DNA of 64,000 bases from Oribacterium sp. KHPX15 (GTDB lineage: Bacteria; Bacillota; Clostridia; Lachnospirales; Lachnospiraceae). The notes under the pieces were generated by a model. That model did not search any database. It had not been told where the DNA came from and worked only from the letters and a program-made list of their open reading frames with translations. The position numbers and the translations under genes are program-made. Shown here piece by piece: positions 7,669 through 17,400 of this stretch; the stretch's first letter is position 1, and every line of letters begins with the position of its first letter. The stretch spans positions 14,635 to 78,634 of the forward strand of contig NZ_FNRG01000008.1 of NCBI RefSeq assembly GCF_900107835.1, written 5' to 3'.

Positions 7669-10266
7669 ATGAGAATCAATAAGGTTGTCGGCATTAGCAT
7701 AGGTAATTACCGTATATCGGTTTCTTATGTAGTTAAAGGACAATTAAAGAGTTACTTTTATGAGAACGTACCGGACAATGCGGTAAAAGACGGCATGATC
7801 CAGTATTGGGATGCCATGTCAGAATTTCTCCGTGACACTCTGAAACAGCACGGCATAAAATGTAAAAATGTAATCTTCAGTGTGCCTCTGAACGGTGTTT
7901 ATATCCGTAATATCGAGCTGCCTCTTATGAATCTACAGCAACTTGAGCTGAATCTTCCGTTTGAGTTCCATGACTACATTTCTGAAAGTTCAGACAAATA
8001 TTTCTATGACTATGCGGTTATAGAAAAGACAGATAAGAGTATGAGGCTTCAGGCCGTAGCCTGCAGTAAGGAGCTCATTGAACGCTACCGTAAGATGGCA
8101 AAGGCTGCAAAGCTGGTTCCTATCGGACTGGTTCCGGAGGTTATCGGAATCCAGAGAATTCTGGGTGCATACAAACAGCAATTCTCCATCGAGGAGCAGA
8201 AGGATTTTGCGATCCTCGACATGGGAGATCAGAGCTTCAAGATTCATTTCTATAATAAAGGAATATACAACGCCACCAGAACATTTGAACCCGGTGGTTA
8301 TGCATTGGCAGAAAAAATAAGTGAGATAAACGGTACAGATATACATATCTCGCATCTGGCTTTGGAAGAAAATCTCAATAATATACAGTCTCATCCAAGT
8401 CTGGTTCAGATGTATGAAAACAGAGCGGTTGAGATCATGAGAGCTCTTAACTTCTATAGCTACAGCAATAACAACAACAATATCGATACACTGTACTATT
8501 GCGGCGGAGTCAGCAACATCAGGAAATATATAAAGGTTCTTTCTGAAACCGTTAATCTTCCTGTGAGACCTTTAGGCGATCTGGTAGCTGTAATGGACGA
8601 TGAAGTAAGAGATAGCTTCATCTCCTGTCCCCAAAGCCATGGAATCACCGTGGATCCCGATTATGAGCCTAAGCCTCTGACAGCTGAGGAGGCTGACAGG
8701 TTCAGAGCTCATATCGAAAAGTATGAGCAGCAGAAGATAGATTCCTTCAAAGACGAAGAGTATAGAGGTACCGTAGAAAAACCTGTCTCCGAAACAAAGC
8801 TGAATGCCAATGATACAGACCTTAACTCTCTGGCTTCACAGGTAAGTAAAGCAGTTGAAGCCGAGAGCCAGGCGGCACCGATGCCTGCAGCGATACCTAC
8901 ACCGATGCCCGCACCGGAGCCGATTGTTCAGCCGGCAGTACAGCCAGTGGTTGAAGCTGTACAGCAACCTATACCTCAACCGGTTCCTACAAACGTTGTA
9001 CCAGTGATACAAACTGATCCAGAGCCTGTTGTTCAACCGATAGTACAGCCAGTCGTTGAAACCGTACAACAACCGGTAGTCACAGATGCAGTGCCTGAAA
9101 TCAAGCCCACACCGGAGCCTGTAGTACAGCCGGTGGTTGATACTATACAGCAACCGGTATTTTCAAATACTGTACCGGTGATAAATCCTACACCGGAGCC
9201 GGTAATACAGCCGGTCGTAAATGCTGTACAGCAACAGGTAGTCACAGATGCTGTTCCTGTTATCAAGCCTACACCGGAACCTGTTGTTCAGCAGGTTACT
9301 TCTGAAGTTGTTCCTCTGATTATACCAACATCAGAGCCTGAGACTTCCGAAACTGTGCCGGTATCAAAATTCACACCGGAACCGGAAACACAGCCGATTA
9401 TCAAACCTATACGTGAACCAGTTATTACAGAATGGGCGGTTTCAGCTCCACTAAGTTCACAGGATCTGAAACAGTTTACAAATAATTCAGAGCTTAAACC
9501 GATTGGTTTGGAAGAACATGTTTCAACCATGGAAGCAAAGGCTGAACCGGTTCAGAATGTAGCCCCGGTCATCAAAGACGTGGCTGAACCTGTTCAGGAG
9601 AAACTTCCTGTGATCAAATCAGTGGAAGAGCCTGTAGTCCGGAATGCACCACCGGTAATTGAGTCGGTGTCAGCACCGGTTCAGGAAATTTCGCCTGTCG
9701 TTGAATCAGTGACACCACCGGTTCAGGAAAAACCTACTGTGGTCGAATCATTGATTGCTTCAGTCCAGGATGTACATTCTATAGCTAATCCAACGACTAC
9801 ATCTGTTCAGAATAAACCACCAGTCATTGAATCAGTGGTGGCAGCTGTACAGGAAGCATCTGTCAAGGAAACATCACCTGTCATCGAGTCAGTGACACCA
9901 CCGGTTCAGGAAGCTTCTCCGGTAGTAAATGCTGTAGAGGAGAAGCAGGAACCTCCGATGTTTTCGAGAGATATCTCTGAAGATGAGCTGGAGCAACAGG
10001 CCTTCGATCTGATAAGAAGTCTTGCTAAAAAGTCTTCTGATGGTCAGGAAGCAGAATCTTCAACAAACAATGATACAAAGACAGAAGAGTCTTCAGAAAA
10101 TGATTTTGCTGCAAGACTTATCAGACTAAACGACTATATGGATGATCCTGTCAAAGAATCCGATGATCAATGGGTAAAACATTTGGACGAAGACGAATAT
10201 GATACGGATACTGACAGAGCCATAGAAGAACTTACTGAACGATTTTTAAAAGGACAAACTTCATGA
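7669..10266 (+). CDS. PilM-type pilus assembly ATPase with a long Pro/Val-rich extension
   Basis: The first ~340 residues resemble PilM, the actin-like (ASKHA-fold) cytoplasmic ATPase that binds the PilN N-terminus and links the motor to the inner-membrane complex. Visible signatures are VVGISIGNYRISVSYV at the start, FAILDMGDQSFKI near residue 185 and LYYCGGVSNIRKYI near residue 275. The rest, ~400-770, is a low-complexity linker of repeated EPVVQPVV, PVIKPTPEP and PVIESV motifs, rich in Pro, Val, Gln and Glu. An acidic C-terminus of ~90 residues follows. PilM is normally ~350 residues, so the extension is unusual. ATG 7669 is favoured over 7666 because AGGGG is then six bases away. Followed at 21 bp by the PilN-like gene. 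Confidence 0.82.
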   Translation: MRINKVVGISIGNYRISVSYVVKGQLKSYFYENVPDNAVKDGMIQYWDAMSEFLRDTLKQHGIKCKNVIFSVPLNGVYIRNIELPLMNLQQLELNLPFEFHDYISESSDKYFYDYAVIEKTDKSMRLQAVACSKELIERYRKMAKAAKLVPIGLVPEVIGIQRILGAYKQQFSIEEQKDFAILDMGDQSFKIHFYNKGIYNATRTFEPGGYALAEKISEINGTDIHISHLALEENLNNIQSHPSLVQMYENRAVEIMRALNFYSYSNNNNNIDTLYYCGGVSNIRKYIKVLSETVNLPVRPLGDLVAVMDDEVRDSFISCPQSHGITVDPDYEPKPLTAEEADRFRAHIEKYEQQKIDSFKDEEYRGTVEKPVSETKLNANDTDLNSLASQVSKAVEAESQAAPMPAAIPTPMPAPEPIVQPAVQPVVEAVQQPIPQPVPTNVVPVIQTDPEPVVQPIVQPVVETVQQPVVTDAVPEIKPTPEPVVQPVVDTIQQPVFSNTVPVINPTPEPVIQPVVNAVQQQVVTDAVPVIKPTPEPVVQQVTSEVVPLIIPTSEPETSETVPVSKFTPEPETQPIIKPIREPVITEWAVSAPLSSQDLKQFTNNSELKPIGLEEHVSTMEAKAEPVQNVAPVIKDVAEPVQEKLPVIKSVEEPVVRNAPPVIESVSAPVQEISPVVESVTPPVQEKPTVVESLIASVQDVHSIANPTTTSVQNKPPVIESVVAAVQEASVKETSPVIESVTPPVQEASPVVNAVEEKQEPPMFSRDISEDELEQQAFDLIRSLAKKSSDGQEAESSTNNDTKTEESSENDFAARLIRLNDYMDDPVKESDDQWVKHLDEDEYDTDTDRAIEELTERFLKGQTS

Positions 10267-10287
10267 ATTTAAAGGGAGGGTACCGAT

Positions 10288-11550
10288 TTGGCACTTAAAG
10301 CTAATGCAAACAAAATACAGATCGGTAGGGCAAGGAAGTTACCTGTCAAGAAAACCATAAATCTCATGTATAAAGAGAAGACGAGAACTGATATCGTTTT
10401 CACTTTGTTGATATTTATGTTGTATCTTGTTGCTTTGTATTTCTTCTCGAAATACGGAGTAAGTGCACAGCTAAGTAAGGCTGACGCAGCAGAAAGTCAC
10501 TTTAATCAAAAGCTTGAAGAGCTTCATGCTCTTCAAGCCGAAAACAATGAATATGCAAATGTCATCACTGAGTATAGTCATTATGGAAACGGTTTTCTTA
10601 CCGAAAGCGAAGTTGCAGCTCAGGACAAGATAACCATGCTGAATGTCCTCGATCAGCGTATACATACCACAGGCGGTATACAGAATATCAAGATCGTTGA
10701 TAACATTGCACATATAAACTTAGGTGTGCCTGAAGCAGAAATGATTCCGGAGATCATCAAACAACTTGAAGAGTCGGAGTATGTTGGATATGTAACAGCT
10801 CAGACAGCAAGTACAGTTGATAAGAAAAACAACACACAGGTTGAGGTAGATGAGGATGGGAATGTCCTTACTCCGTTATATGTGGATGCTTCCATAACCG
10901 TAAACTTCCGTTCACCGGCGGAGGTTGAGGCAGCACTTGCTAACGGTGAGACAGCAGTGGATGCCTACCTTGATGCAAGTCCGACAGGCTTTGCAACAGG
11001 TACAAATGTTTATGTACCGGCAATCATAGAGCAACCTTCCGAAGATACGGAAGAAAAGACAGAAGAGAAGAAGGATACCAAAAAGGAAGATAAAAGCTCT
11101 AAAGACAATAAGTCAAAGTCTTCTTCGGATTCGAAATCTTCAAGCTCAAAGTCAAGTTCATCAAGCAGTAGTTCAGATGCCAAGGCTAAAGCACAGGCTG
11201 CACAGAAGGCAGCTGATGCTCAGGCAGCTTCACAACAGCAGGCAGCCGCTAAGCAGAGAGAACAGCAGGCTGCTCAGGCAGCTGCTCAGGCTCAGGCACA
11301 ACAACAGGCAGCTTCTTCCGCCAGCAGCCAGACTTCATATATTGATACAGATACAAGTCAGTTTGGTGGTAATGTTACTATTTCAGGAGGATCTCCGACA
11401 TCAACGTCCGGATCACCGATTTCATCTTCGACATCGGGTCCAACAGTTGGAACCGGAGCATCATCAGATTCAAGTCCTGTTACCAACTCAAGTTTTGGTC
11501 CGTCCTCACCTTTGGGAACAGTAGATTCATCAATTAATCCATTACATTGA
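10288..11550 (+). CDS. PilN-like pilus assembly membrane protein
   Basis: A bitopic membrane protein of 420 residues. The N-terminus contains INLMYKE, the short PilM-binding motif expected in PilN (consensus INLLP-like). A single membrane segment follows at ~33-53, then a coiled-coil/ferredoxin-like region to ~240, as in PilN, which pairs with PilO in the alignment complex. Residues ~250-420 are low complexity (Lys/Glu, then Ser/Lys, then Gln/Ala, then Ser/Gly/Thr) and extend well beyond ordinary PilN (~200 residues). The start is TTG 10288 with AAGGGAGGG nine bases upstream. It lies between PilM- and PilO-like genes, which supports the call more than sequence alone. Confidence 0.75.
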   Translation: MALKANANKIQIGRARKLPVKKTINLMYKEKTRTDIVFTLLIFMLYLVALYFFSKYGVSAQLSKADAAESHFNQKLEELHALQAENNEYANVITEYSHYGNGFLTESEVAAQDKITMLNVLDQRIHTTGGIQNIKIVDNIAHINLGVPEAEMIPEIIKQLEESEYVGYVTAQTASTVDKKNNTQVEVDEDGNVLTPLYVDASITVNFRSPAEVEAALANGETAVDAYLDASPTGFATGTNVYVPAIIEQPSEDTEEKTEEKKDTKKEDKSSKDNKSKSSSDSKSSSSKSSSSSSSSDAKAKAQAAQKAADAQAASQQQAAAKQREQQAAQAAAQAQAQQQAASSASSQTSYIDTDTSQFGGNVTISGGSPTSTSGSPISSSTSGPTVGTGASSDSSPVTNSSFGPSSPLGTVDSSINPLH

Positions 11551-11564
11551 TTTAGGAGCAATAA

Positions 11565-12269
11565 ATGCTGAAACGACCCTTTTCAAAATTTGAAAAAGCA
11601 TTTCTTCTCATCGTAGTTATAGCCTTGCTCTGCCTTGTTTACTACAGATTTGTGAAAATCCCGGTACAGGAAAGAATAGCAAAAGCTGATACCTTTGAGA
11701 TAGAACAGCAGATAGAGACGGAGCTTAAAAAGCAAAAAATGATTCAAGACATGAAGGATGAGGTTACTACCAATCAGGATACCCTGACAGGTGTTGTTGC
11801 AACCTACGACAACTTCAAGTCTGAAGCTGCGCTCCTTAACTCTATATTTGTTCCTCTTGCCGAAAAGTATAACTACAGCTTTCAGACACCTGTAGCAACT
11901 GACGACACCGTAAGAAGAACAATTAATATCAACTTCTCAACAGCAAACTACAGAGTATGCAGAGATATACTACAGAGGCTTCATGACAGTAAGTACAGAT
12001 GCATGATAAGCGATATCACCATCTCAGCTACCGATAAATCTTCAAATACTTATATAACCTTGCTCACAAGCCCCATCAATTGCAATCTAAGTGTCACTTT
12101 CTATGAGACACTTATCGGTGCAGTTACAACAGCGGGTCTTGATATGGCAAAGAGCAATACTTCAGGAGGTCATGTTGGTCTCGCTGGTGCTGATTTTTCA
12201 GGCCTTCAGAGAAGTACATTGGAAACAATGGCAGAGTCAATAGCAGAAGAACATGGTGTTAAGTACTGA
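11565..12269 (+). CDS. PilO-like pilus assembly membrane protein
   Basis: A 234-residue bitopic protein: short basic N-terminus, one membrane segment at ~13-30, a coiled-coil (QQIETELKKQKMIQDMKDEV) and an extracytoplasmic domain with alternating beta/alpha character. This is the PilO plan; PilO dimerises with PilN. The assignment rests on topology, size and position directly after PilN, because PilO sequences diverge strongly. The ribosome site TTAGGAGC precedes the ATG, 14 bp after the PilN stop. No PilP or secretin follows, as expected in a Gram-positive cell without an outer membrane. Confidence 0.72.
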   Translation: MLKRPFSKFEKAFLLIVVIALLCLVYYRFVKIPVQERIAKADTFEIEQQIETELKKQKMIQDMKDEVTTNQDTLTGVVATYDNFKSEAALLNSIFVPLAEKYNYSFQTPVATDDTVRRTININFSTANYRVCRDILQRLHDSKYRCMISDITISATDKSSNTYITLLTSPINCNLSVTFYETLIGAVTTAGLDMAKSNTSGGHVGLAGADFSGLQRSTLETMAESIAEEHGVKY

Positions 12270-12363
12270 TCTGGATATATCCCGAAACAGGTTGTTTAAA
12301 AACGAATAACGAAAGACATAATCATAAGTACTTTCATAAAACAAGATAATTAAAGAGGGTCAA

Positions 12364-13341
12364 ATGGGAAAGGTGCTGAGAAAGTTACAATCAAATAATG
12401 GCGCTACACTCATGTTGGCCCTCTTGTTTTTTATCGTTTGTGCGGTCACAGGGTCCATGATCCTGACCAGTGCCGGTGTATCCGCAGGCAGACTTGAGAA
12501 CATGAAGCGGAGAGACCAGAACTACTTCGCTGTAAGGTCAGCCATAAAGATGTGTGAACAGCAGATGAAGGAAATGAATATTGCATTTACCGATCAGTTG
12601 GTTGTTACAGAAGTTGAAACCAAAACTGTAACAGAAGACGAAGATGGAACTAAACACACTCACACAGAAACTACTACTACGACAAAATATAACGTAAGTT
12701 ACCAACAATTTGATGACGATTTTCCTATTTGTTTTTGGGTTAAAGGTCTGGCAGACAAGAACGATACAGGGAATAATGAGGAAACGAGAATCAGTAATTA
12801 TGTATTAAAAACGTCAACCGCAGACTATGTTGCACCATACGGTAAAGACGATGAAGAAGAGTCCGGGAAAGCTTCTGCTAAAGCCTCTGTTGATGATTTC
12901 GATTCAGAATCCGGAGGAGCAACAGACAAAGAAAAACATGATGCCTTTAACAAAAAATGGTTTAAGGGCATGGTGAAAGATAGTGTCACTAATGAAGAAG
13001 CACTAAATACTTTAAAGGTTTCTCAAGAGATTAAGTTACCTGATCCTAATAATGGTTATAGTATTATCGAAGATCTTAATGTAGATATAGATATTAATCT
13101 CGATTCAACCGGTGTTTTAACCTATAGAGTTCAAAATGCAGATACAATATATGAGAAACCTAACAAGGATAAGTACATAATGACATTGACTGTTGATGTC
13201 GATGTTCCTTGCAAAAGTTCTGTTGATGTAATAGTAGAGACCGACGGTGATGATGAAGGAACTACAACCACCACAACAACCACTACATACACTAACGAGT
13301 ATAAATTCGATTTCAAAGTAAGAGATATAAAGAAAGGTTGA
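12364..13341 (+). CDS. PilX-like pilus assembly protein
   Basis: A 325-residue protein whose N-terminus (NNGATLMLALLFFIVCAVTG) matches the PilX N-terminal helix type, a single membrane helix with a Gly-Ala start rather than a standard prepilin site. PilX-type proteins are minor components that help initiate or modify pili. The remainder is hydrophilic and Thr/Asp/Lys-rich, with Thr runs near residues 90-105 and 305-315, and no known catalytic motif. AAAGAGGG precedes the ATG. It sits 95 bp after the PilO-like gene and 4 bp before the next prepilin, so it is probably cotranscribed. Confidence 0.7.
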   Translation: MGKVLRKLQSNNGATLMLALLFFIVCAVTGSMILTSAGVSAGRLENMKRRDQNYFAVRSAIKMCEQQMKEMNIAFTDQLVVTEVETKTVTEDEDGTKHTHTETTTTTKYNVSYQQFDDDFPICFWVKGLADKNDTGNNEETRISNYVLKTSTADYVAPYGKDDEEESGKASAKASVDDFDSESGGATDKEKHDAFNKKWFKGMVKDSVTNEEALNTLKVSQEIKLPDPNNGYSIIEDLNVDIDINLDSTGVLTYRVQNADTIYEKPNKDKYIMTLTVDVDVPCKSSVDVIVETDGDDEGTTTTTTTTTYTNEYKFDFKVRDIKKG

Positions 13342-13345
13342 TGTT

Positions 13346-13639
13346 ATGTCTTTTATTAAAAAACTAAAAAACAAAAAAGGCGAAACCATCGCTGAAACCT
13401 TGGTGGCTACATTGATTGCAGCTCTTTCCATGGTGATGTTTGCCGGAATGGTTATGGCTTCCAAAGCCATTGTAGATGAAAGTAATAAAAAGATCGTAGA
13501 GTATTATGATGGTTTTTCTCAGTTATTTTCAAAAAGAGATGTAACAATTAATGATTTGCATTCTGCTGAAATACCTATAACCATTTATACCAACAAAAAC
13601 GGTGTGATGTATTTTGGTTATGAAAAAACAGGAAGTTAA
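13346..13639 (+). CDS. Small prepilin-like protein (PilV/GspI-like)
   Basis: A 97-residue prepilin. The basic leader MSFIKKLKNKKG ends at a Gly with Glu at +1 and Glu at +5 of the mature form (G|ETIAE), followed by a ~20-residue hydrophobic helix (TLVATLIAALSMVMFAGMVM). Glu at +5 is the hallmark of type IV pilins; Glu instead of Phe/Met at +1 is unusual but tolerated. The C-terminal ~50 residues are too short for a full pilin globular domain, so it is probably a minor pilin. It starts 4 bp after the PilX-like stop. Confidence 0.72.
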   Translation: MSFIKKLKNKKGETIAETLVATLIAALSMVMFAGMVMASKAIVDESNKKIVEYYDGFSQLFSKRDVTINDLHSAEIPITIYTNKNGVMYFGYEKTGS

Positions 13640-13658
13640 GAATGACAGGGTGATACAG

Positions 13659-14192
13659 GTGAAGAAGCTTTATTATTTTTTCAGAAAACTGAATAGTAAA
13701 AGTGGTTTCTCACTTACAGAGACACTCTCAACAATGATCATTATGTCATTTGTGGGAATCATGGTTACCACAGGTATCATAAGTGCCTCAAGAGCTTATA
13801 AACAGATAACCGAGCATACCAATGCCCAGTTAATGCTTACAAATACCATTACCGCTTTACATGATGAGCTGATTTATGCATTACCGGATTCAATCAATGT
13901 AACAACGAATTCTATTACATTTGAACATGTAAAAAACGGCAAAGAAACCATCAAGTTTCAAAATGAAGCAAATAAAGATAAAGGGATATGTATTAGTTAT
14001 GGTGAAGGCAGCACAACATTTTATCCCATGGTTTCATATCAGAATTCCACATCACTTTATAACAATTGGGTAGTCACAAATAAAGGATCAGGAATCTTAT
14101 CAGTCACGGTATCAGTATGTAAATCAGATGGAACAGAACTTATCAAGGTGGAAAACTATGAAATAAAACTGTTGAATGGTGACAGAATATGA
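13659..14192 (+). CDS. Minor prepilin (PilW/GspJ-like)
   Basis: A prepilin of about 177 residues. I prefer the GTG at 13659, with AGGGTGA five bases upstream, because it gives a 16-residue basic leader (VKKLYYFFRKLNSKSG) like its neighbours; an ATG at 13620 in the same frame would give a longer leader and lacks a ribosome site. Cleavage at G|FSLTE leaves Phe at +1 and Glu at +5, followed by the hydrophobic helix TLSTMIIMSFVGIMVTTGII. The C-terminal domain is beta-rich with two Cys (CISYG and VSVCK) that could form a disulfide. Its stop overlaps the ATG of the truncated prepilin at 14189. Confidence 0.75.
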   Translation: MKKLYYFFRKLNSKSGFSLTETLSTMIIMSFVGIMVTTGIISASRAYKQITEHTNAQLMLTNTITALHDELIYALPDSINVTTNSITFEHVKNGKETIKFQNEANKDKGICISYGEGSTTFYPMVSYQNSTSLYNNWVVTNKGSGILSVTVSVCKSDGTELIKVENYEIKLLNGDRI

Positions 14193-14359
14193 TGATGCTT
14201 AGATTTAAAAACAAACTTAATAAGGCTGGTTTTATGCTTTCGGAACTTCTGGTGGTTATTGCCATAATGGCAATCCTCGCAGGAGTTTCTTTTGTTGGTG
14301 TGAATACATATATTCGCAGTCTTCAGATGATGGAAATGGATGAAACAGCTTTTGTATAA
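14189..14359 (+). pseudogene. Truncated duplicate of the giant prepilin N-terminus
   Basis: A 56-residue reading frame starting with three ATG codons and overlapping the previous stop. It reads a basic leader ending LNKAG, then FMLSELLVVIAIMAILAG and VSFVGVNTYIR, then stops after DETAFV. This is nearly the same as residues 1-53 of the 2543-aa protein that begins at 14495 (FMLSELLVVIAIMAILAG, ISFVGVSTYIR, MDETAK). The match stops abruptly after DETA, so it is most likely the 5' stub of a duplicated giant pilin gene. A short functional pilin-like peptide cannot be excluded because the peptidase site and Glu at +5 are intact. The 135 bases before 14495 are AT-rich. Confidence 0.75.
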
Positions 14360-14494
14360 TATTTCCCTATAGTTTTGTCGATGACATATACAAAGTGTCA
14401 GGCATTATTTAAGAAAATATGAGCCTGATATCTTTAAAATATATTTAAAAAAGTAGGAAACATTTGTATTTAACTTCTTAATGGGTGATAGAGT

Positions 14495-17400
14495 ATGAAG
14501 ATTAACAGACTGAAAACAACATCAAACAAGGCAGGCTTTATGCTTTCAGAACTTCTTGTGGTCATTGCCATCATGGCGATACTTGCAGGAATTTCTTTTG
14601 TTGGTGTGAGTACATATATTCGCGGACTTCAGGCATTGGAAATGGATGAGACAGCGAAAGAAATGCTTATTGCTGCACAGAATCACCTGAGTTCTGCTTA
14701 TGCAAGCGGAGAGTATGAAGAAGAACTGAGATTAGCCAGAGACGGCTCATCAGATGAATCAGACTTTGGCACCGTGATTTCAAGGCCTTCTTATGTGAAT
14801 GACGTTGCAGGTGACAAATCCGGTGAACATGAATACCGTGTAGTTATTCATACAGCAGCTTCACCAAAAAACAAGATCCTGAACTATATGCTTCCTCAGT
14901 TTGCAATAGACAATGAAGTATCCGAAAACGGAAACTACATGATAGTTTATGAAGCAAATTCCGGAACTGTACTTTCTGTTTTCTATTCGGGTAATGCACA
15001 TACAGGTTTTGGAGGACAGAGCATTTATACATTCACTGCGAGTGATGTTGATGATAATGCAATAAAAGAAGCAGTTGAAAGTAAAGCTAAGAGAAAGAAC
15101 TTTACAGACAATACGGTTATCGGCTATTTCGGAGGCAAGAACAAGGACATCATTCCCGGTACCAAACTGCTGCCGCTTATTTTATCGGTTTCCAATGGAA
15201 ATAAACTTACAGCCATTATTCAAAATCCAAATTTTGACAGTACTGTGAATGCTGATAACAGTAACCAGATTGTTACATTAACAGTCACAGGAAAGACCAG
15301 CGGAAATTACAAGACTATTCAGTTAACTAACGATAAAAGAATAGAGTTTGATCTCGACGATATTACAACCCCCAATAAACATTTTTACGATCAGTTTGTA
15401 GTCGAGACCCATAATACGAACGAAACAACAAGCGGTCCGCTTATCCCCGGCGAAGATATCGAACTTGTTGCCGAATTAAGTGACAGAACAAGATTCGCAA
15501 ATCCGGTTGAAAGTAACCATGTTATCGATAACAGCTTATTTAACAGCTACAACAAATATGAGGGATCTTCAGACGGCATTGCCATCCTCAGTAACATAAG
15601 ACATCTTGAGAATCTGGATACATCAATATCCAATTTTTCAAAAGCAGCCAAAACCGGTGAACCTGCCATTAATGAGATTATTGCAAAGCAGATAGCCGAT
15701 ATTGATTATGCTGATTTCGTAACTGACTTAGGAACTACAATCTACGATGGAACCAATACTTCGATACAGAATTACTATGGTATCTATAATACCGACCTGA
15801 AGGAATATGACGGAACCAACCATGTGATTAAGAATATTAATTCCACAGGCGGTAATGGCGGAAATTCCGGCATAATCGGAACTGTAGACCGTACCGGAGA
15901 GAATATAAACTTCAGGATGAAGAATGTTGATATAGTCGACTGTGATTTTTCGGCTTCTTCAGGTGATGCCGGAAGCGCTGTAGGTTTGGCTTCAACTCCG
16001 ATCACCTTTGAATATGTTAATGTAAAGGGTGCTGACAATACAAAGACTATAAATATTTCTGCCGGTATGGGCGGAGTAAATGCCGGCGGTGGTTTAATCG
16101 GAAGAACCACCGATACACTTACAGTAAACAGATCCTATGTTTCTTCAGATAAACTGAATATACTAGGAAATAATTCAGGTGGAATAGTAGGCTATGCTGT
16201 AGCGGCATGCACTATCACGGATTCTTACGTTGAGGGAAAGGATTTTAATCCGGTTGGTAATACTTCAGGAGGTTTAGTTGGTAAATCTGATACTGATCTC
16301 ACTATCAGTAAGTGTCATGTATCCGGTGAGAATCTGAACGTGGCAGGAAACGTAGCAGGAGGCATAGCCGGCCTTACGACAGGAAAGGTTGATATCAGGG
16401 ATACTTACAGTACAGCATATGTTTATGCTGATGTTGAACCTGGCGGTGATACCGGCGGTGGTATCGCAGGTGGCTTCATCGGATCCGTTGATAGTCCCAC
16501 TTCAGACAGCATTATCGAAAGATGCTATGTGTCAGGCCATACTAAAAATAAAAATTATGCTACAGGTACGCAATCATCAAGAGAGACTGCTTCCCATGTA
16601 GATAATTTTAACATTATAGCCAATGGCATCACCGGAGGTTTTATAGGTCATTCTGACGCGATTGCTGTAAAGAATTCCTATACCACAGCTTCTGTTTATT
16701 CTTCAAATTATAAGAATCTTACCGGAAGCAAAATAGCCGGTGGTTTCGTTGGAACGTGTGTAAATCTGTCTGTAAATAATGTCTACAGCGCAGGTCTTGT
16801 TTCTGTGACTGAAGGCGGGACAGTGGGAGGCTTTGCTGGAACCGGCACTATCTCTGCTACAGGTTCAAATTATTATCTGAGAGGCAAGGACTCAGCGGGT
16901 AACGGATTCAATGATGTTCCTGCTGTGGGTAGTGGTGGAACTCTTACAGGAGTTTCCGAAACTGCCGGCACAGAAATATCAGTAACCACTGCTGCAGTGG
17001 CTGAACGATGGGATCCTGAATTGCCTAAAAACTACACCTACAAGACAGTTGCCCAGCTGTCAGGCGATAATAGTTCCCTTAATAAGCATGTGGGTGACTG
17101 GGTTGTTGTTACTGAGGATAATAGAAAAAAAGGTATATTTATAAGAAATGCGGAAAAGCTGGCATTAGTACTCAAGGGTAACGCATTCGAAGGTAAAACC
17201 ATATCGGTTCTTGTAGAAGGTCTTACCAGTAAAAAATCATATTATGCAAATTATAAATTAGATAATAGTGGAGTGACACAAAATCATACAGCTGATGGAC
17301 ATGCAACGGATATCCATGAATCACTTTTGAATTATAATTTTAAAACAAAAGATGGGCAGTATGAGTACTATATTTTTTATGATGACATCACAAAAGCTAA

